DNA from: Shimia sp.
Lineage (GTDB): Bacteria; Pseudomonadota; Alphaproteobacteria; Rhodobacterales; Rhodobacteraceae
Assembly (NCBI RefSeq): GCF_022448905.1
Contig: NZ_JAKVCW010000002.1
Location: 62,001-126,000, forward strand
DNA length: 64,000 bases
Direction of reading: 5' to 3'
The translations under genes were made by a program, and so were the position numbers. Of this stretch, positions 53,984 to 63,688 are shown piece by piece; position 1 is the stretch's first letter; every line of letters begins with the position of its first letter. The notes under the pieces are model-generated. The model saw only the letters and a list, made by a program, of their open reading frames with translations, did no database searches and was not told the origin of the DNA.

Positions 53984-55384
53984 ATGGCCAAATCGCGTGA
54001 GGCTTTTCGCACCATTAGCGAAGTTGCCGAATGGCTTGATGTGCAAACGCATGTTCTGCGTTTCTGGGAAAGCAAATTCTCTCAGGTCAAACCTGTAAAG
54101 CGCGCCGGTGGGCGGCGGTACTACCGCCCCCAGGACATGGAGTTGCTTGGCGGCCTCAAAAAGCTGCTGCATGAAGATGGGATGCCGATCAAAGACGCGC
54201 AGCAACTGCTGCGTGAAAAAGGCGTCAAGCATGTGTCCAGCCTCTCTCGCCCCGTCGATCAAGAGGACCAATCTGTTGAGGCGGTTGCAGAAGACCTGAG
54301 CGAAGAAACGGCGCAGGAGCCGATCGAGACGCCTCAGCAAGAACCACAAGTGGACCTCCAGCCAGACGAAGCTCTCGAAAGTGAGCCTGCGCAGGAAGAG
54401 CCTGTGGAGGCCAAAGACGAAGACATTGAGGACGCTGCGGAAGCCGATGAACCTCTTGAGTACGTCGCTGAAGAAGAGGCCATCGCTGCCCCGGAAGATA
54501 CCCATGAGGAAGTTTCCGAGGAAACCCTCTATACCGCGCCGGATGACGTTGACCAGGACGATGAGACCTCCATCGAAGTCGACGAAGAAGATGACAACGC
54601 CGGCATACCGGAAGATCTTCTGGTCAAAATCGAAGGTGATGTGCCCGCGACCTCGTCCGAACCAGGTCCTATGCCCTCTGGCTTGACCAGCCCTGCTAAG
54701 CCTTTGGAAGCGGCCCAAACCGAGCCCGCCCCATTCGTGGAAACGGAACAGATGCCTGCAACCAGCTCAGCGACCGAAGGCGGTTCCGATGAGTTGCCGC
54801 CAATGGACGACCTCTTTGCGTCGCTGGAATCGCCAATGGCGCCAGAGCAGACCGGGCCAGAGGACGTTCCATCGTTAGCAGAAGACGATGACACTACGGC
54901 CGAGCCTTATGGCGCGCTTGCACCCGACGCACCTGTCGCGTCGCCGCCTGTCGAGGCCTCAGACATTTCCGCGGAACCAGAAACAACTTCGGACGAAACC
55001 GCATTTGCACCTGGCGCTGATGAAGTTGCCGGCGGCGAAGACGGCATGGCTACTGCAGCCGCTGAATTGAGCAGTGGCTTGGATACACCTGCCGTGGACG
55101 GCTCCGGTTCAGTAGTTGCACCAACTACCAGCGCCCCTGGCAGCTTGGAGACCTCGGCAACGGATCCAAGCTCTGCGCCACAAGCGGCGACCGAGACGGC
55201 CAGAGAGGTTTTAGCGACACCGTCCTCCAGCACGCCTGATCTGGAAACGCTCGTAGCACGTGAAACCGCCCGTGACGACTTCCTGCTGATGCTGACCAAG
55301 CCGGTCACCGTAGAGGCCAAAGACGCCTCGCGCGCCGCCAGCCTGCTGGCACGACTGGAAGCTTTGCACAGCAAAGCTGGCTAA
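53984..55384 (+). CDS. MerR-family regulator with long acidic tail
   Basis: A 466-residue protein. Only residues 7-85 form the MerR DNA-binding domain ([22 protein letters not shown]...[12 protein letters not shown]). Residues about 86-200 are rich in Glu and Asp, and about 200-415 in Ser, Thr, Ala and Pro with little structure. The final 40 residues ([31 protein letters not shown]) look conserved again. The gene follows ihfA by 15 bases and is usual in that place in the group. The tail is much longer than in typical MerR proteins. Confidence 0.88.
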   Translation: MAKSREAFRTISEVAEWLDVQTHVLRFWESKFSQVKPVKRAGGRRYYRPQDMELLGGLKKLLHEDGMPIKDAQQLLREKGVKHVSSLSRPVDQEDQSVEAVAEDLSEETAQEPIETPQQEPQVDLQPDEALESEPAQEEPVEAKDEDIEDAAEADEPLEYVAEEEAIAAPEDTHEEVSEETLYTAPDDVDQDDETSIEVDEEDDNAGIPEDLLVKIEGDVPATSSEPGPMPSGLTSPAKPLEAAQTEPAPFVETEQMPATSSATEGGSDELPPMDDLFASLESPMAPEQTGPEDVPSLAEDDDTTAEPYGALAPDAPVASPPVEASDISAEPETTSDETAFAPGADEVAGGEDGMATAAAELSSGLDTPAVDGSGSVVAPTTSAPGSLETSATDPSSAPQAATETAREVLATPSSSTPDLETLVARETARDDFLLMLTKPVTVEAKDASRAASLLARLEALHSKAG

Positions 55385-55457
55385 TCACTGGGGCGTGGCA
55401 GATCTTGCATTTTTTGACTTGCCCCCGCCCTCAATTCCGTTATGAACAGCCCATCGT

Positions 55458-55534
55458 CGGGCTATGGCGCAGCCTGGTAGCGCGTCCGTCTGGGGGACGG
55501 AAGGTCGCAGGTTCAAGTCCTGCTAGCCCGACCA
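55458..55534 (+). tRNA. tRNA-Pro (anticodon GGG)
   Basis: A full 77-base cloverleaf: acceptor arms CGGGCTA/TAGCCCG, D arm GCGC-AGCCTGGTA-GCGC, anticodon stem TCCGT/ACGGA with loop CTGGGGG (anticodon GGG), T arm CAGG-TTCAAGT-CCTG, and an encoded CCA end. A strong terminator follows. No integrase or tRNA fragment is nearby. Confidence 0.96.
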
Positions 55535-55539
55535 ATCAC

Positions 55540-55572
55540 AAACGCCCGTGTGCCGTAAGGCCCGGGCGTTTT
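55540..55572 (+). terminator. Terminator of tRNA-Pro
   Basis: A 9-bp stem (AAACGCCCG / CGGGCGTTT) around a 14-base loop and a short T run, six bases after the tRNA. Confidence 0.78.
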
Positions 55573-55592
55573 GTACATCCGGGGGGACCAAT

Positions 55593-56669
55593 ATGACCGG
55601 CGTTTTACCCAGCCAAACCATTGAAACCATGCTGCAAACCGGCGAGATCTCGGTGGCGGAACCTGTCGCCGAAGGTCAGGTGCAACCCGCCTCTCTGGAT
55701 TTGCGTCTTGGCACCGTCGCCTATCGCGTGCGCGCGTCCTTCCTGGCAGGCAATGACTGCAGCGTGCAGGATCGTCTGTCTGAGTTCGAGATGCACCGTA
55801 TTGATCTGTCAAACGGGGCTGTGCTCGAAAAAGGCTGCGTTTATGTTGTGCCATTGATGGAAAGCCTGGCGCTTCCCGAGGGCGTCCAGGCTGTGGCCAA
55901 CGCCAAAAGCTCCACCGGCCGGCTCGACCTGTTGACCCGCACCATCACCGACGGCGGTACCGAATTTGACCGCATCGCCCCCGGCTACACCGGCCCGCTT
56001 TATGCCGAAATCTGCCCCCGCAGCTTTTCCGTTCTGGTGCGTCCGGGCATGCGCCTCAACCAAATCCGCTTCCGCAAAGGCCAAAGCGTCCTGACTGACG
56101 CGGATTTGGCTGTTCTACACGATCGCAGCCCGCTGGTGGACGGCGACGCGGTGATCGACGACGGCCTCGGCTTTTCTGTCGACCTGCAACCCACCGAAGG
56201 CACTCTGGTGGGCTACCGTGCAAAACCTCATACCGGCGTGATCGATCTGGACAACATCGGCCACTACGATCCGGCGGACTATTGGGAAGAGCTGCACGCC
56301 TCTGACGGCAAAATCATCCTGGACCCCGGCGCGTTCTACATCCTGGTCAGCCGCGAAGCCGTACACATCCCCCCCGCCTACGCCGCCGAAATGGCGCCGT
56401 TCTTGGCCATGGTGGGCGAGTTCCGCGTGCACTACGCAGGGTTCTTTGATCCCGGCTTCGGGCATGACGCCGCCGGCGGCACAGGGTCGCGTGGGGTGCT
56501 GGAAGTCCGCTGTCACGAGGCGCCCTTTGTGTTGGAACACGGCCAAGTGGTGGGTCGTCTGGTCTATGAGCGCATGGCAGATGTACCAGAGCAGCTCTAC
56601 GGCTCCGGCATCGCGTCAAACTATCAGGGGCAAGGACTAAAGCTCAGCAAGCATTTCAAAGCCAAGTAA
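55593..56669 (+). CDS. dcd: dCTP deaminase, double-domain type
   Basis: A 358-residue 2'-deoxycytidine 5'-triphosphate deaminase. It is about twice the length of E. coli Dcd because it carries two trimer-type folds in one chain. Marks are QVQPASLDLRLG, NAKSSTGRLDLLTR and, in the second half, FYILVSREAVHIPP with GSRGVLEVR. It supplies dUTP for dTMP synthesis. The start at 55593 follows GGGGGGA. Confidence 0.9.
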   Translation: MTGVLPSQTIETMLQTGEISVAEPVAEGQVQPASLDLRLGTVAYRVRASFLAGNDCSVQDRLSEFEMHRIDLSNGAVLEKGCVYVVPLMESLALPEGVQAVANAKSSTGRLDLLTRTITDGGTEFDRIAPGYTGPLYAEICPRSFSVLVRPGMRLNQIRFRKGQSVLTDADLAVLHDRSPLVDGDAVIDDGLGFSVDLQPTEGTLVGYRAKPHTGVIDLDNIGHYDPADYWEELHASDGKIILDPGAFYILVSREAVHIPPAYAAEMAPFLAMVGEFRVHYAGFFDPGFGHDAAGGTGSRGVLEVRCHEAPFVLEHGQVVGRLVYERMADVPEQLYGSGIASNYQGQGLKLSKHFKAK

Positions 56670-56673
56670 AGGC

Positions 56674-56907
56674 TTAGAACCGACCAATCTTACGGGTCAC
56701 GCGCATGGCTTGCTTGGCGCGCTTTGCATCAAACTGTGGCGCCGCCTTCGGCAGCGCTTGCTGCTTTTCACCCCAAGGCCCAGGTTCTGTAGCAGCTTGT
56801 TTCTTTTGCGCTTTGGACGCGGCATTGATGCCTGCGTTGATGCCGCCATTGATCAGACGGCGCATCATAATCCGAGTCACCATATTGATCAGTTGATTGG
56901 CATTCAT
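56674..56907 (-). CDS. Small basic conserved protein
   Basis: A 77-residue protein that opens MNANQLINMVTRIMMRRLINGGINAGINAA, an amphipathic repeat-like helix, and ends in a basic tail. GGAG lies eight bases before the ATG at 56907. Short proteins with this start are common in the Rhodobacterales, as I recall, but have no known function. Convergent with dcd. Confidence 0.72.
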   Translation of the reverse strand: MNANQLINMVTRIMMRRLINGGINAGINAASKAQKKQAATEPGPWGEKQQALPKAAPQFDAKRAKQAMRVTRKIGRF

Positions 56908-56996
56908 AGCGTTCACTCCACGTGGCTCTTACATCGCCAATCTAGGCACCAATTGCGCCCATAGTAAGGCTGTCACAGCAATTTGAGGGCTGTATC

Positions 56997-57701
56997 TTAG
57001 TCCTCAAACATCTCAGACTGACCGTCATCGATCACCATGCCGTCGTCATCCTCATCCGAGTTCACACCAAGCGGAATGGTACCTGGAGGTGGCCGATTTT
57101 CCAGCAAACCCGCCGCCCGCAGCTCTTTCAGCCCCGGCAAATCACGCGGGCTGGATAGGCCAAAGTGATCAAGGAAGCTCTGCGTCACCACAAAAGTCAC
57201 CGGACGGCCCGGTGTCATTTTGCGGCGCCCAAATCGGATCCACTCCATCTCCAGTAGCTGATCCACCGTGCCCCGACTCACGCTCACGCCCCGAATTTCT
57301 TCAATCTCGGCTCGCGTAACCGGCTGATGATAGGCAATAATCGCCAAGGTCTCGACCGCCGCCCGCGACAGCTTACGTGTCTCCACGGTTTCCTTCTGCA
57401 TCAGAAATCCAAGGTCCGCCGCGGTACGCATGGCCCAAGCGTCACCGACCTTCACCACATGCACGCCACGCCCTTCGTAGCGTTTGCGCAGATGCACCAA
57501 GGCCTCCGCCGCATCACAACCATGCGGCATGCGGTCGTTCATCTCTTTGACCGTCACAGGCTCCGCGCTGGCAAACAGGATCGCTTCACACATGCGCTCT
57601 TGTTCGGCAACCGGCGGCGCTTCAAACAGGCTCTCCTCTTGTTCGACCACCTGTTCCACAACTTCGGCCTCTGGCTCCGATGCGTTGATATCGTCACTCA
57701 T
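56997..57701 (-). CDS. scpB: Segregation and condensation protein B
   Basis: A 234-residue winged-helix protein of the SMC-ScpA-ScpB complex. Marks are CEAILFASAEPVTVKEM, SRAAVETLAIIAYHQPVTRAEIEEIRGVS and TTxxFLDHFGL-like VTQSFLDHFGLSS. Its start overlaps the scpA stop by eight bases; the pair is coupled. Confidence 0.95.
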   Translation of the reverse strand: MSDDINASEPEAEVVEQVVEQEESLFEAPPVAEQERMCEAILFASAEPVTVKEMNDRMPHGCDAAEALVHLRKRYEGRGVHVVKVGDAWAMRTAADLGFLMQKETVETRKLSRAAVETLAIIAYHQPVTRAEIEEIRGVSVSRGTVDQLLEMEWIRFGRRKMTPGRPVTFVVTQSFLDHFGLSSPRDLPGLKELRAAGLLENRPPPGTIPLGVNSDEDDDGMVIDDGQSEMFED

Positions 57702-58518
57702 CCCTGCCGTCTCTCTTTCGTACTTCAATCGGCGCGAAGGTCTCGCTTTGGCGAATGAACACCTTACCCTCTTTGGCCAGTTCCAAAGACGCCGCAAAGG
57801 TCGCCGCCGTCGCTGAGCGCCGTTTCTTTGGGTCGTTTTCCCAGCCCACAGGCAGATAGCTCAGAATGTCTGTCCAGGCCCCGGCATAGCCGATCAAGCC
57901 GCGCATCCGCTCCAGCGCCTCTTCCATCGTAAAGACAGAATCCCGGTCCATGATGAACGGGCGAAACTCGTCCCGCGTGCGCAGCCGCGCATAGCCCTGC
58001 ATCAGGTCCAGCAACGTCGCGGTGAACGTAACCTTTCGCACGCGCTCCACGTTTTCCGGTACCCCACGCGCAAAGAAATCGCGCCCCAACCTGTCCCGTG
58101 CCATCAATTTGGCCGCCGCATCGCGCATCGCCTGCAACCGCTCCAACTGAAATGCCAGGTGCGCCGCCAGTTCCTCGCCGGACGGCCCCTCTTCCGTGGG
58201 ATCGGGCGGCAGCAACAAGCGTGACTTCAAAAACGCCAGCCAAGCCGCCATCACAAGATAGTCCGCCGCCAACTCCAACCGCAGCCGTTTGGCCCGTTCC
58301 ACAAAATCCAGATACTGCTGCGCCAACTCCAAAATCGAAATCTTGCGCAGGTCTACTTTCTGTGTGCGCGACAGGGTGAGCAACAAGTCAAGCGGCCCCT
58401 CAAACCCGTCCACATCCACAATCAGAGCTTCCGCCGCCATGCGTTCGGCAACGGACATCTCCTCCTGCTCGTCCCCAAAGGACATCTGGAGAGTTTGATT
58501 TAGGTCGGTTTCGGCCAT
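57694..58518 (-). CDS. scpA: Segregation and condensation protein A
   Basis: A 274-residue kleisin that links the heads of SMC. Marks are VDGFEGPLDLLLTLSRTQKVDLRKISILELAQQYLDFV and YLVMAAWLAFLKSRLLLP. It follows nagZ by 24 bases and overlaps scpB. Confidence 0.96.
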   Translation of the reverse strand: MAETDLNQTLQMSFGDEQEEMSVAERMAAEALIVDVDGFEGPLDLLLTLSRTQKVDLRKISILELAQQYLDFVERAKRLRLELAADYLVMAAWLAFLKSRLLLPPDPTEEGPSGEELAAHLAFQLERLQAMRDAAAKLMARDRLGRDFFARGVPENVERVRKVTFTATLLDLMQGYARLRTRDEFRPFIMDRDSVFTMEEALERMRGLIGYAGAWTDILSYLPVGWENDPKKRRSATAATFAASLELAKEGKVFIRQSETFAPIEVRKRDGRDE

Positions 58519-58542
58519 GCCCCCTGCCCGTCAAGCGCCGTT

Positions 58543-59526
58543 TCAGAACGCTTTAAGTTCCTCGGCAAGCGCTTCAATGTCAACAGGCACGGGTTGGCGT
58601 CGCGCGGCCAGCACAGCTTCGGCACGCCGTTGCCCCGCCTCAGACATCTCGCCAATCGCTGCTGCGACCGCCTGACGATCCGCCAAGGTGCCGTTGCAAT
58701 GCAGAACCGCGTCACAGCCGGCGGCAATTGCGGATGCAGCACGTTCATCTACGGTGCCACTCAACGCCTGCATATCGATGTCATCGGTCATGATCAGCCC
58801 GTCAAAGCCGATCTCCTCGCGCATAAACTGCATCATCTTTGGTGAAGTTGTCGCTGGCGCGTCATCCATGTCTTCAAACACAATATGCGCCGTCATGCCC
58901 ATCGGCAGGTCATTGAGCGATTTGAAAGGCGCAAAGTCTCCCGCCAACTCTTCTTTTGGCACGGACACGCGTGGCAGGTCCTTATGGCTGTCCACCACGG
59001 CCAGCCCATGCCCCGGCATATGTTTGATCACGGGGTAAACACCGCCATCCCAAAGCCCTTCGGACACTGCGCGCGCGATCTCGATGATCTGTTGGGGGTC
59101 TTCGCCGTAACAACGGTTACGCAAAAACGGATGGGTGTCCGGCCGCGCCACATCCACCATGGGCGCACAATCTGCATCGATGCCAAGCGCCATCAGCTCA
59201 TGCGCAATGATGCGATAGCGCAGATACATCACCCGTGCCGCATTAGGACCAGCCGTCTGCACCTCTTCCAAAGGTGGCAACCACTCGGTTGCCATCGGCG
59301 CTCGAATGCGCTGCACCCGGCCGCCTTCCTGATCAATCAGGATCGGCGCATGGTGATCAACACAGGCCCGCAGCTCATCACAAAGCGCGCGCACTTGATC
59401 TGCATTGTCAATGTTGCGGGCAAACAGGATGAAGCCAAACGGCTGCACATCCCGAAAAAAGACCTTTTCCTCAGCTGTCAGGCGCAATCCATCACAACCA
59501 AAGATCGCAGCACAGAAGCGGCTCAT
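58543..59526 (-). CDS. nagZ: Beta-N-acetylhexosaminidase NagZ
   Basis: A 327-residue GH3 enzyme that removes GlcNAc from GlcNAc-anhydroMurNAc-peptides in peptidoglycan recycling. It contains ILIDQEGGRVQR, the active-site loop KHMPGHG with following His/Asp, and IMTDDIDMQALSG with the nucleophile Asp. The start overlaps the SPOR gene stop by ATGA. The next recycling enzyme, AnmK, is encoded at 17.5 kb. Confidence 0.96.
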   Translation of the reverse strand: MSRFCAAIFGCDGLRLTAEEKVFFRDVQPFGFILFARNIDNADQVRALCDELRACVDHHAPILIDQEGGRVQRIRAPMATEWLPPLEEVQTAGPNAARVMYLRYRIIAHELMALGIDADCAPMVDVARPDTHPFLRNRCYGEDPQQIIEIARAVSEGLWDGGVYPVIKHMPGHGLAVVDSHKDLPRVSVPKEELAGDFAPFKSLNDLPMGMTAHIVFEDMDDAPATTSPKMMQFMREEIGFDGLIMTDDIDMQALSGTVDERAASAIAAGCDAVLHCNGTLADRQAVAAAIGEMSEAGQRRAEAVLAARRQPVPVDIEALAEELKAF

Positions 59527-60545
59527 CGCGTGGTGACCGGAATACAATCGGCGTTTTCAGCCTTCAGCGCGGAACACAGACGCCGTGCATCGCTCACAGT
59601 CTCAAAGCCCATGGCGCGCAGGCGATAGAACACGCGCCCACCACTGCTGGCTTTTTCGATCACACGGGACTTGTCACCAAGATAGGTATCAAACCTTTGC
59701 TGCAGCTTATCCCACTCTGCGCGCGCAATCTCCGGGCTGGCGTAGGCGCCCAACTGCACCAACCGTGTGCCTGCCGGAATGGTTTCGGCATCCACCTCTT
59801 GCAAAGCGCCCTGCACGGCTGCGTCGATCGAGGCAACTTGTGTGCCCTGCGCTTTGGTGGGCAGCGACACAGGCCGCAACACCGGACGCAGCGAACGTTT
59901 CAGCCCGCCTTTGACCGCGGGTTTCGGCGCATCGGCAACCTCTTCCACAGCCGGTTTCGGCTCGCTCAACGCCACTTGAATGGGCTGAACCTCATCCACT
60001 TCAATGGTTTCGAGCGGCTTGGCGCCAGCGGACAGCTGATCTGCCAGTTCTTCGACCGACAGCGGCTTGCTCACGTCCAGCGGCTCCGGCGCCACGATCG
60101 GAGCGGAGGGCGCCCGTGCCACCACTTCGGTTAGTTTTTCGGTTTCTACTAGGCTCGGCACCGCAGACGGCGCTTCGGTGGGCTGCACCACAACGGCGGT
60201 GCCAGACACCTGATCACGTTCCGTCAACGAAATCGGTGGCGGCGCCACAATCACCTGATCCGCAGGCCCTGCCGCGCTGCCATCCGCAGCCACCTGATTG
60301 ACCATGAGACCCTGATGTCCCGCCTGGCGCCCACCGGGATCATCCGGCTGAATACGCATCGGCCCTTCCAGCGCCCGCACCACCGGCACGCCGCTCACAT
60401 CGCGGGAGAGTATTTGAAAGCCCCAAACGCCGGTGCCAACCACCAAAGCCAAAGATACAAACATCCCGGCGCGGTTCACCAAAAGTGCCGCGTTGGAAGA
60501 TTCGCCTTTGGGCACGCCATGCGCACCCATCGGAATTTCTGCCAT
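59523..60545 (-). CDS. SPOR-domain cell-envelope protein
   Basis: A 340-residue protein with one membrane helix near residues 20-45 (RAGMFVSLALVVGTGVWGFQIL), a long proline/glutamate-rich periplasmic linker, and a C-terminal SPOR domain (TRLVQLGAYASPEIARAEWDKLQQRF... from about 262). SPOR domains bind glycan strands bare of peptides, mostly at the division site. It is coupled to nagZ. Confidence 0.9.
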   Translation of the reverse strand: MAEIPMGAHGVPKGESSNAALLVNRAGMFVSLALVVGTGVWGFQILSRDVSGVPVVRALEGPMRIQPDDPGGRQAGHQGLMVNQVAADGSAAGPADQVIVAPPPISLTERDQVSGTAVVVQPTEAPSAVPSLVETEKLTEVVARAPSAPIVAPEPLDVSKPLSVEELADQLSAGAKPLETIEVDEVQPIQVALSEPKPAVEEVADAPKPAVKGGLKRSLRPVLRPVSLPTKAQGTQVASIDAAVQGALQEVDAETIPAGTRLVQLGAYASPEIARAEWDKLQQRFDTYLGDKSRVIEKASSGGRVFYRLRAMGFETVSDARRLCSALKAENADCIPVTTR

Positions 60546-60587
60546 TTTTGCCTCACTGCCCGTCCGCGTTACCGCGATGTACGGTGT

Positions 60588-60623
60588 CGTCGGGGTCGTC
60601 TTGCCTAGTCCTCAACCCCGACG
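60588..60623. other. Perfect inverted repeat between argS and the SPOR gene
   Basis: CGTCGGGGT (60588-60596) and its complement (60615-60623) with an 18-base loop, without a T run. It may be an attenuator or processing stem in the argS-SPOR message. Confidence 0.35.
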
Positions 60624-60634
60624 AACGTGCAGCT

Positions 60635-62380
60635 TTAGCGCATCTCTTGCGCCGGAGTTACGCCCAGAATACCAAGACCTGCGGAAATAACAACGGCCAC
60701 GGCACGTGCCAGCGCAATTTTCGCCTGTGATGTATCTGCGTCACCCTCTTGCACAAAGCGCAGCGAAGTGTCGTCGTTGCCTTTATAATAGAGCGCGTGC
60801 AATTCGCCTGCGAGTTCATAGAGATAGAAGGCAATCCGGTGCGGCTCATTGGTGCGCCCGGCGATTTCCACCAGACGCGGCCACTCCGACAGCTTTTTCG
60901 CCACAGCGATCTCTGCCGCATGGTCCAGTTTGGACAGGTCCGCCGCCGCCAGTGTCGCGTCATCCGCTGTAATACCGGCCGCTTCGGCGTTGCGGATCAC
61001 AGAACACACCCGCGCATGGGCATACTGCACATAAAACACAGGGTTGTCTTTGGACTGCTCCAGAACCTTGTCAAAATCAAAGTCCAGCGGCGCGTCATTC
61101 TTGCGGGTCAGCATCACAAAGCGGGTCACATCCGGCCCCACCTGATCCACCACATCGCGCAGGGTCACAAAGGTGCCTGCCCGCTTGGACATTTTGAACG
61201 GTTCACCGTTTTTGAAAAGCTTCACCAACTGGGTCAGCTTGATGTCCAGCGGCACTTCGCCCCCGGACAGCGCCGAAACCGCCGCCTTCATCCGCTTCAC
61301 ATAGCCGCCATGGTCCGCGCCAAAGATGTCAATCAGCGCGTCAAAGCCACGGGTGACCTTGTCGTAGTGATACGCGATGTCTGGCGCAAAATAGGTCCAG
61401 GCTCCGTCGGATTTCTTCACCGGACGGTCCACATCGTCGCCGTGCTCGGTCGACTTGAACAAGGTCTGCTCGCGCGGCTCCCAATCCTCAGGCTTTTTGC
61501 CCTTTGGCGGCTCTAGCACGCCTTCGTAGATCAGGCCTTTGTCTTCCAGAGATTTCAGCGCCGCCTCAATCTGGCCGGTGCCATAGAGCGATTTCTCGGA
61601 GTAGAACACGTCCATCTCCACGCCCAGCGCCTTCAGGTCGTCGCGGATCAAGTCCATCATCGCATCGGTGGCAAACTCACGGATTTCTGCCAGCCAGACA
61701 TCTTCGTCTTTGCCAACATAGGCATCGCCAACCTTGTCCTTCAGCGCTTCGCCCACAGGCACAAGGTAATCACCCGGATAGGTGCCATCCTCAAACGCCA
61801 CATCTTGGCCGTGCGCTTCAAGGTACCGCAGATACACAGAGCGCGCCAAAACATCGACCTGCCCGCCACCATCGTTGATGTAATACTCGCGGGTTACGTC
61901 AAAGCCGACAAAGTCCAACAGCGAAGCCAGCGCGTCACCAAACACCGCACCCCGGGTGTGGCCGACGTGCAGTGGGCCTGTTGGGTTGGCAGAAACATAC
62001 TCCACGTTGACCTTCTTGCCCGCGCCCATGGTGGAGCGACCAAAGTCTGTGCCCTGCTCAAGCGCCGCCTTCACAACGCCCTGCCACAGACCTGCAGACA
62101 GACGCAGGTTCAAGAACCCAGGGCCTGCCACCTCGGCCACCTCAACACGGGGGTCTTCCGCCAGCTTCCCTGCCAGCACTTCGGCAATGTCGCGCGGCTT
62201 CATTTTTGCAGGTTTCGCCAGCACCATCGCGGCGTTGGTCGCCATATCGCCATGCAGCGCATCGCGGGGCGGCTCCACAGCCACGTTTTTGAAGTCCAGC
62301 CCTTCAGGCAGCGCGCCCTCGGCTTGCATCGCGTTCAGCGCGTCGATCACGGCAACGCGGATCTCGGAAAACAGGTTCAT
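60635..62380 (-). CDS. argS: Arginine--tRNA ligase
   Basis: A 581-residue class I synthetase. It has the N-terminal Arg_tRNA_synt_N domain, the HIGH-like motif [14 protein letters not shown] in [10 protein letters not shown], and the C-terminal DALR anticodon-binding domain (from about 465). The KMSK-like loop reads KMSKRAG. Confidence 0.97.
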   Translation of the reverse strand: MNLFSEIRVAVIDALNAMQAEGALPEGLDFKNVAVEPPRDALHGDMATNAAMVLAKPAKMKPRDIAEVLAGKLAEDPRVEVAEVAGPGFLNLRLSAGLWQGVVKAALEQGTDFGRSTMGAGKKVNVEYVSANPTGPLHVGHTRGAVFGDALASLLDFVGFDVTREYYINDGGGQVDVLARSVYLRYLEAHGQDVAFEDGTYPGDYLVPVGEALKDKVGDAYVGKDEDVWLAEIREFATDAMMDLIRDDLKALGVEMDVFYSEKSLYGTGQIEAALKSLEDKGLIYEGVLEPPKGKKPEDWEPREQTLFKSTEHGDDVDRPVKKSDGAWTYFAPDIAYHYDKVTRGFDALIDIFGADHGGYVKRMKAAVSALSGGEVPLDIKLTQLVKLFKNGEPFKMSKRAGTFVTLRDVVDQVGPDVTRFVMLTRKNDAPLDFDFDKVLEQSKDNPVFYVQYAHARVCSVIRNAEAAGITADDATLAAADLSKLDHAAEIAVAKKLSEWPRLVEIAGRTNEPHRIAFYLYELAGELHALYYKGNDDTSLRFVQEGDADTSQAKIALARAVAVVISAGLGILGVTPAQEMR

Positions 62381-62455
62381 CAGACCGTCCTATCAATGTG
62401 TCTTTGGTCTTTTCGGATTTGGCGTGGTTTATCACCCCAAACCGTCACGTCAACG

Positions 62456-63595
62456 TCACTTGCCCAGAAGCTGCTCATGTTGTTGCAGCGCATAGCGGTC
62501 TGTCATGCCGGAAATGTAATCAGACACAATGCGCGCCACCGCTGTTTCGTCCTGACACTTGGCCAAATCGGCATGCCAGCGCGATGGCAGCAATGTGGGC
62601 TCGGTCAAGAACAGTGGGAAGAGCTCTTTAACAACAATCGTGACTTCCTTGCGCATCTTCACCACGCTCGGCGCGCGGTACATCCGGGTAAACAGGAAGC
62701 TGCGGATTTCCTTGAGGTCCGCCCAGAGCGCCTTGGAAAACTGCACCACAGGCCGCCCACAAGCGCGCAGCTCTTCGACAGATTGCGCATCCACCTCCGC
62801 CAAAGCCGCGCGGGAGGTGTCGATCACGTCTCCCACCATCACGCCGAACACCCGCCGCAGCGCCTCATGGCGTCGCCGAATGGCCTCCAATCCCGGATAT
62901 TGCCGGTCCACTGCCGCAAAAGCCTCACCCACGATGGGCAGTTCGCAAATCTCTTCCTCGGTGAACAGCCCAGCGCGTAGCCCGTCATGCAGGTCGTGAT
63001 TGTTATACGCCACATCATCCGCCAAAGCCGCCACCTGCGCCTCGGCACTCGCATGGGTGTGCAATTCCAAGTCGTGCACCGCGTTGTAATCCGCCAAAGC
63101 ATACGGCAACGCGCCAGTGACTGGCCCATTGTGCTTGGCAATCCCCTCCAAGGTCTCCCAGGTCAGGTTCAGCCCATCAAAGTCCGCATAGTGCCGCTCC
63201 AGAGAAGTCACAATCCGCACCGCCTGCGCGTTGTGGTCAAAGCCACCATAGGGGGCCATCAACTCGTGCAGCGCGTCCTCGCCTGTGTGCCCAAACGGCG
63301 TATGTCCCAAATCATGGGCCAGCGCGATCGCCTCGGTGATTTCCTGATTAAGCCCCAGCGCCCCAGCAATGGTTCGCGCCACCTGAGCCACTTCAATGGA
63401 GTGCGTCAAACGGGTGCGGAAGTAATCGCCCTCATGCTCCACAAAGACCTGTGTCTTGTGCTTGAGCCGCCGAAAGGCGCTCGCATGAATGATCCGGTCC
63501 CGATCCCGTTGAAAACACGACCGGAAGCTGCTCTCCTCCTCCGGAAAACGCCGTCCCTTGGCGCGCGCCGGATCTGAGGCATAGGGCGCCTGCAT
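62456..63595 (-). CDS. dgt: dGTP triphosphohydrolase-like HD protein
   Basis: A 379-residue HD-domain phosphohydrolase of the dGTPase type 2 group. HD ligands are in FRTRLTHSIEVAQVARTIAG and LAHDLGHTPFGHTGEDAL, with FDHNAQAVRIV further on. It lowers dNTP pools. It is divergent from the erpA-like gene and upstream of argS. Confidence 0.93.
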   Translation of the reverse strand: MQAPYASDPARAKGRRFPEEESSFRSCFQRDRDRIIHASAFRRLKHKTQVFVEHEGDYFRTRLTHSIEVAQVARTIAGALGLNQEITEAIALAHDLGHTPFGHTGEDALHELMAPYGGFDHNAQAVRIVTSLERHYADFDGLNLTWETLEGIAKHNGPVTGALPYALADYNAVHDLELHTHASAEAQVAALADDVAYNNHDLHDGLRAGLFTEEEICELPIVGEAFAAVDRQYPGLEAIRRRHEALRRVFGVMVGDVIDTSRAALAEVDAQSVEELRACGRPVVQFSKALWADLKEIRSFLFTRMYRAPSVVKMRKEVTIVVKELFPLFLTEPTLLPSRWHADLAKCQDETAVARIVSDYISGMTDRYALQQHEQLLGK

Positions 63596-63688
63596 AAGCG
63601 TGGTCCTTGTAGCCTGTCCTTGGCCCTTCTATATTGGGTTTTGTCCGGCCTAGGAACCGGGCAAATTGCGCGAATAGGACAAAATATC

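Noticed and set aside
53468-54718. 416-codon frame antisense to ihfA and the MerR-type gene
   Set aside because: Phe/Leu/Arg-rich product caused by the acidic repeats on the true strand.
55458-55534. tRNA-Pro as an integration site
   Set aside because: No integrase, no repeated tRNA fragment and only core genes follow.
61805-62980. 391-codon frame antisense to argS and dgt
   Set aside because: Crosses two well-supported genes and has no start signal or family.
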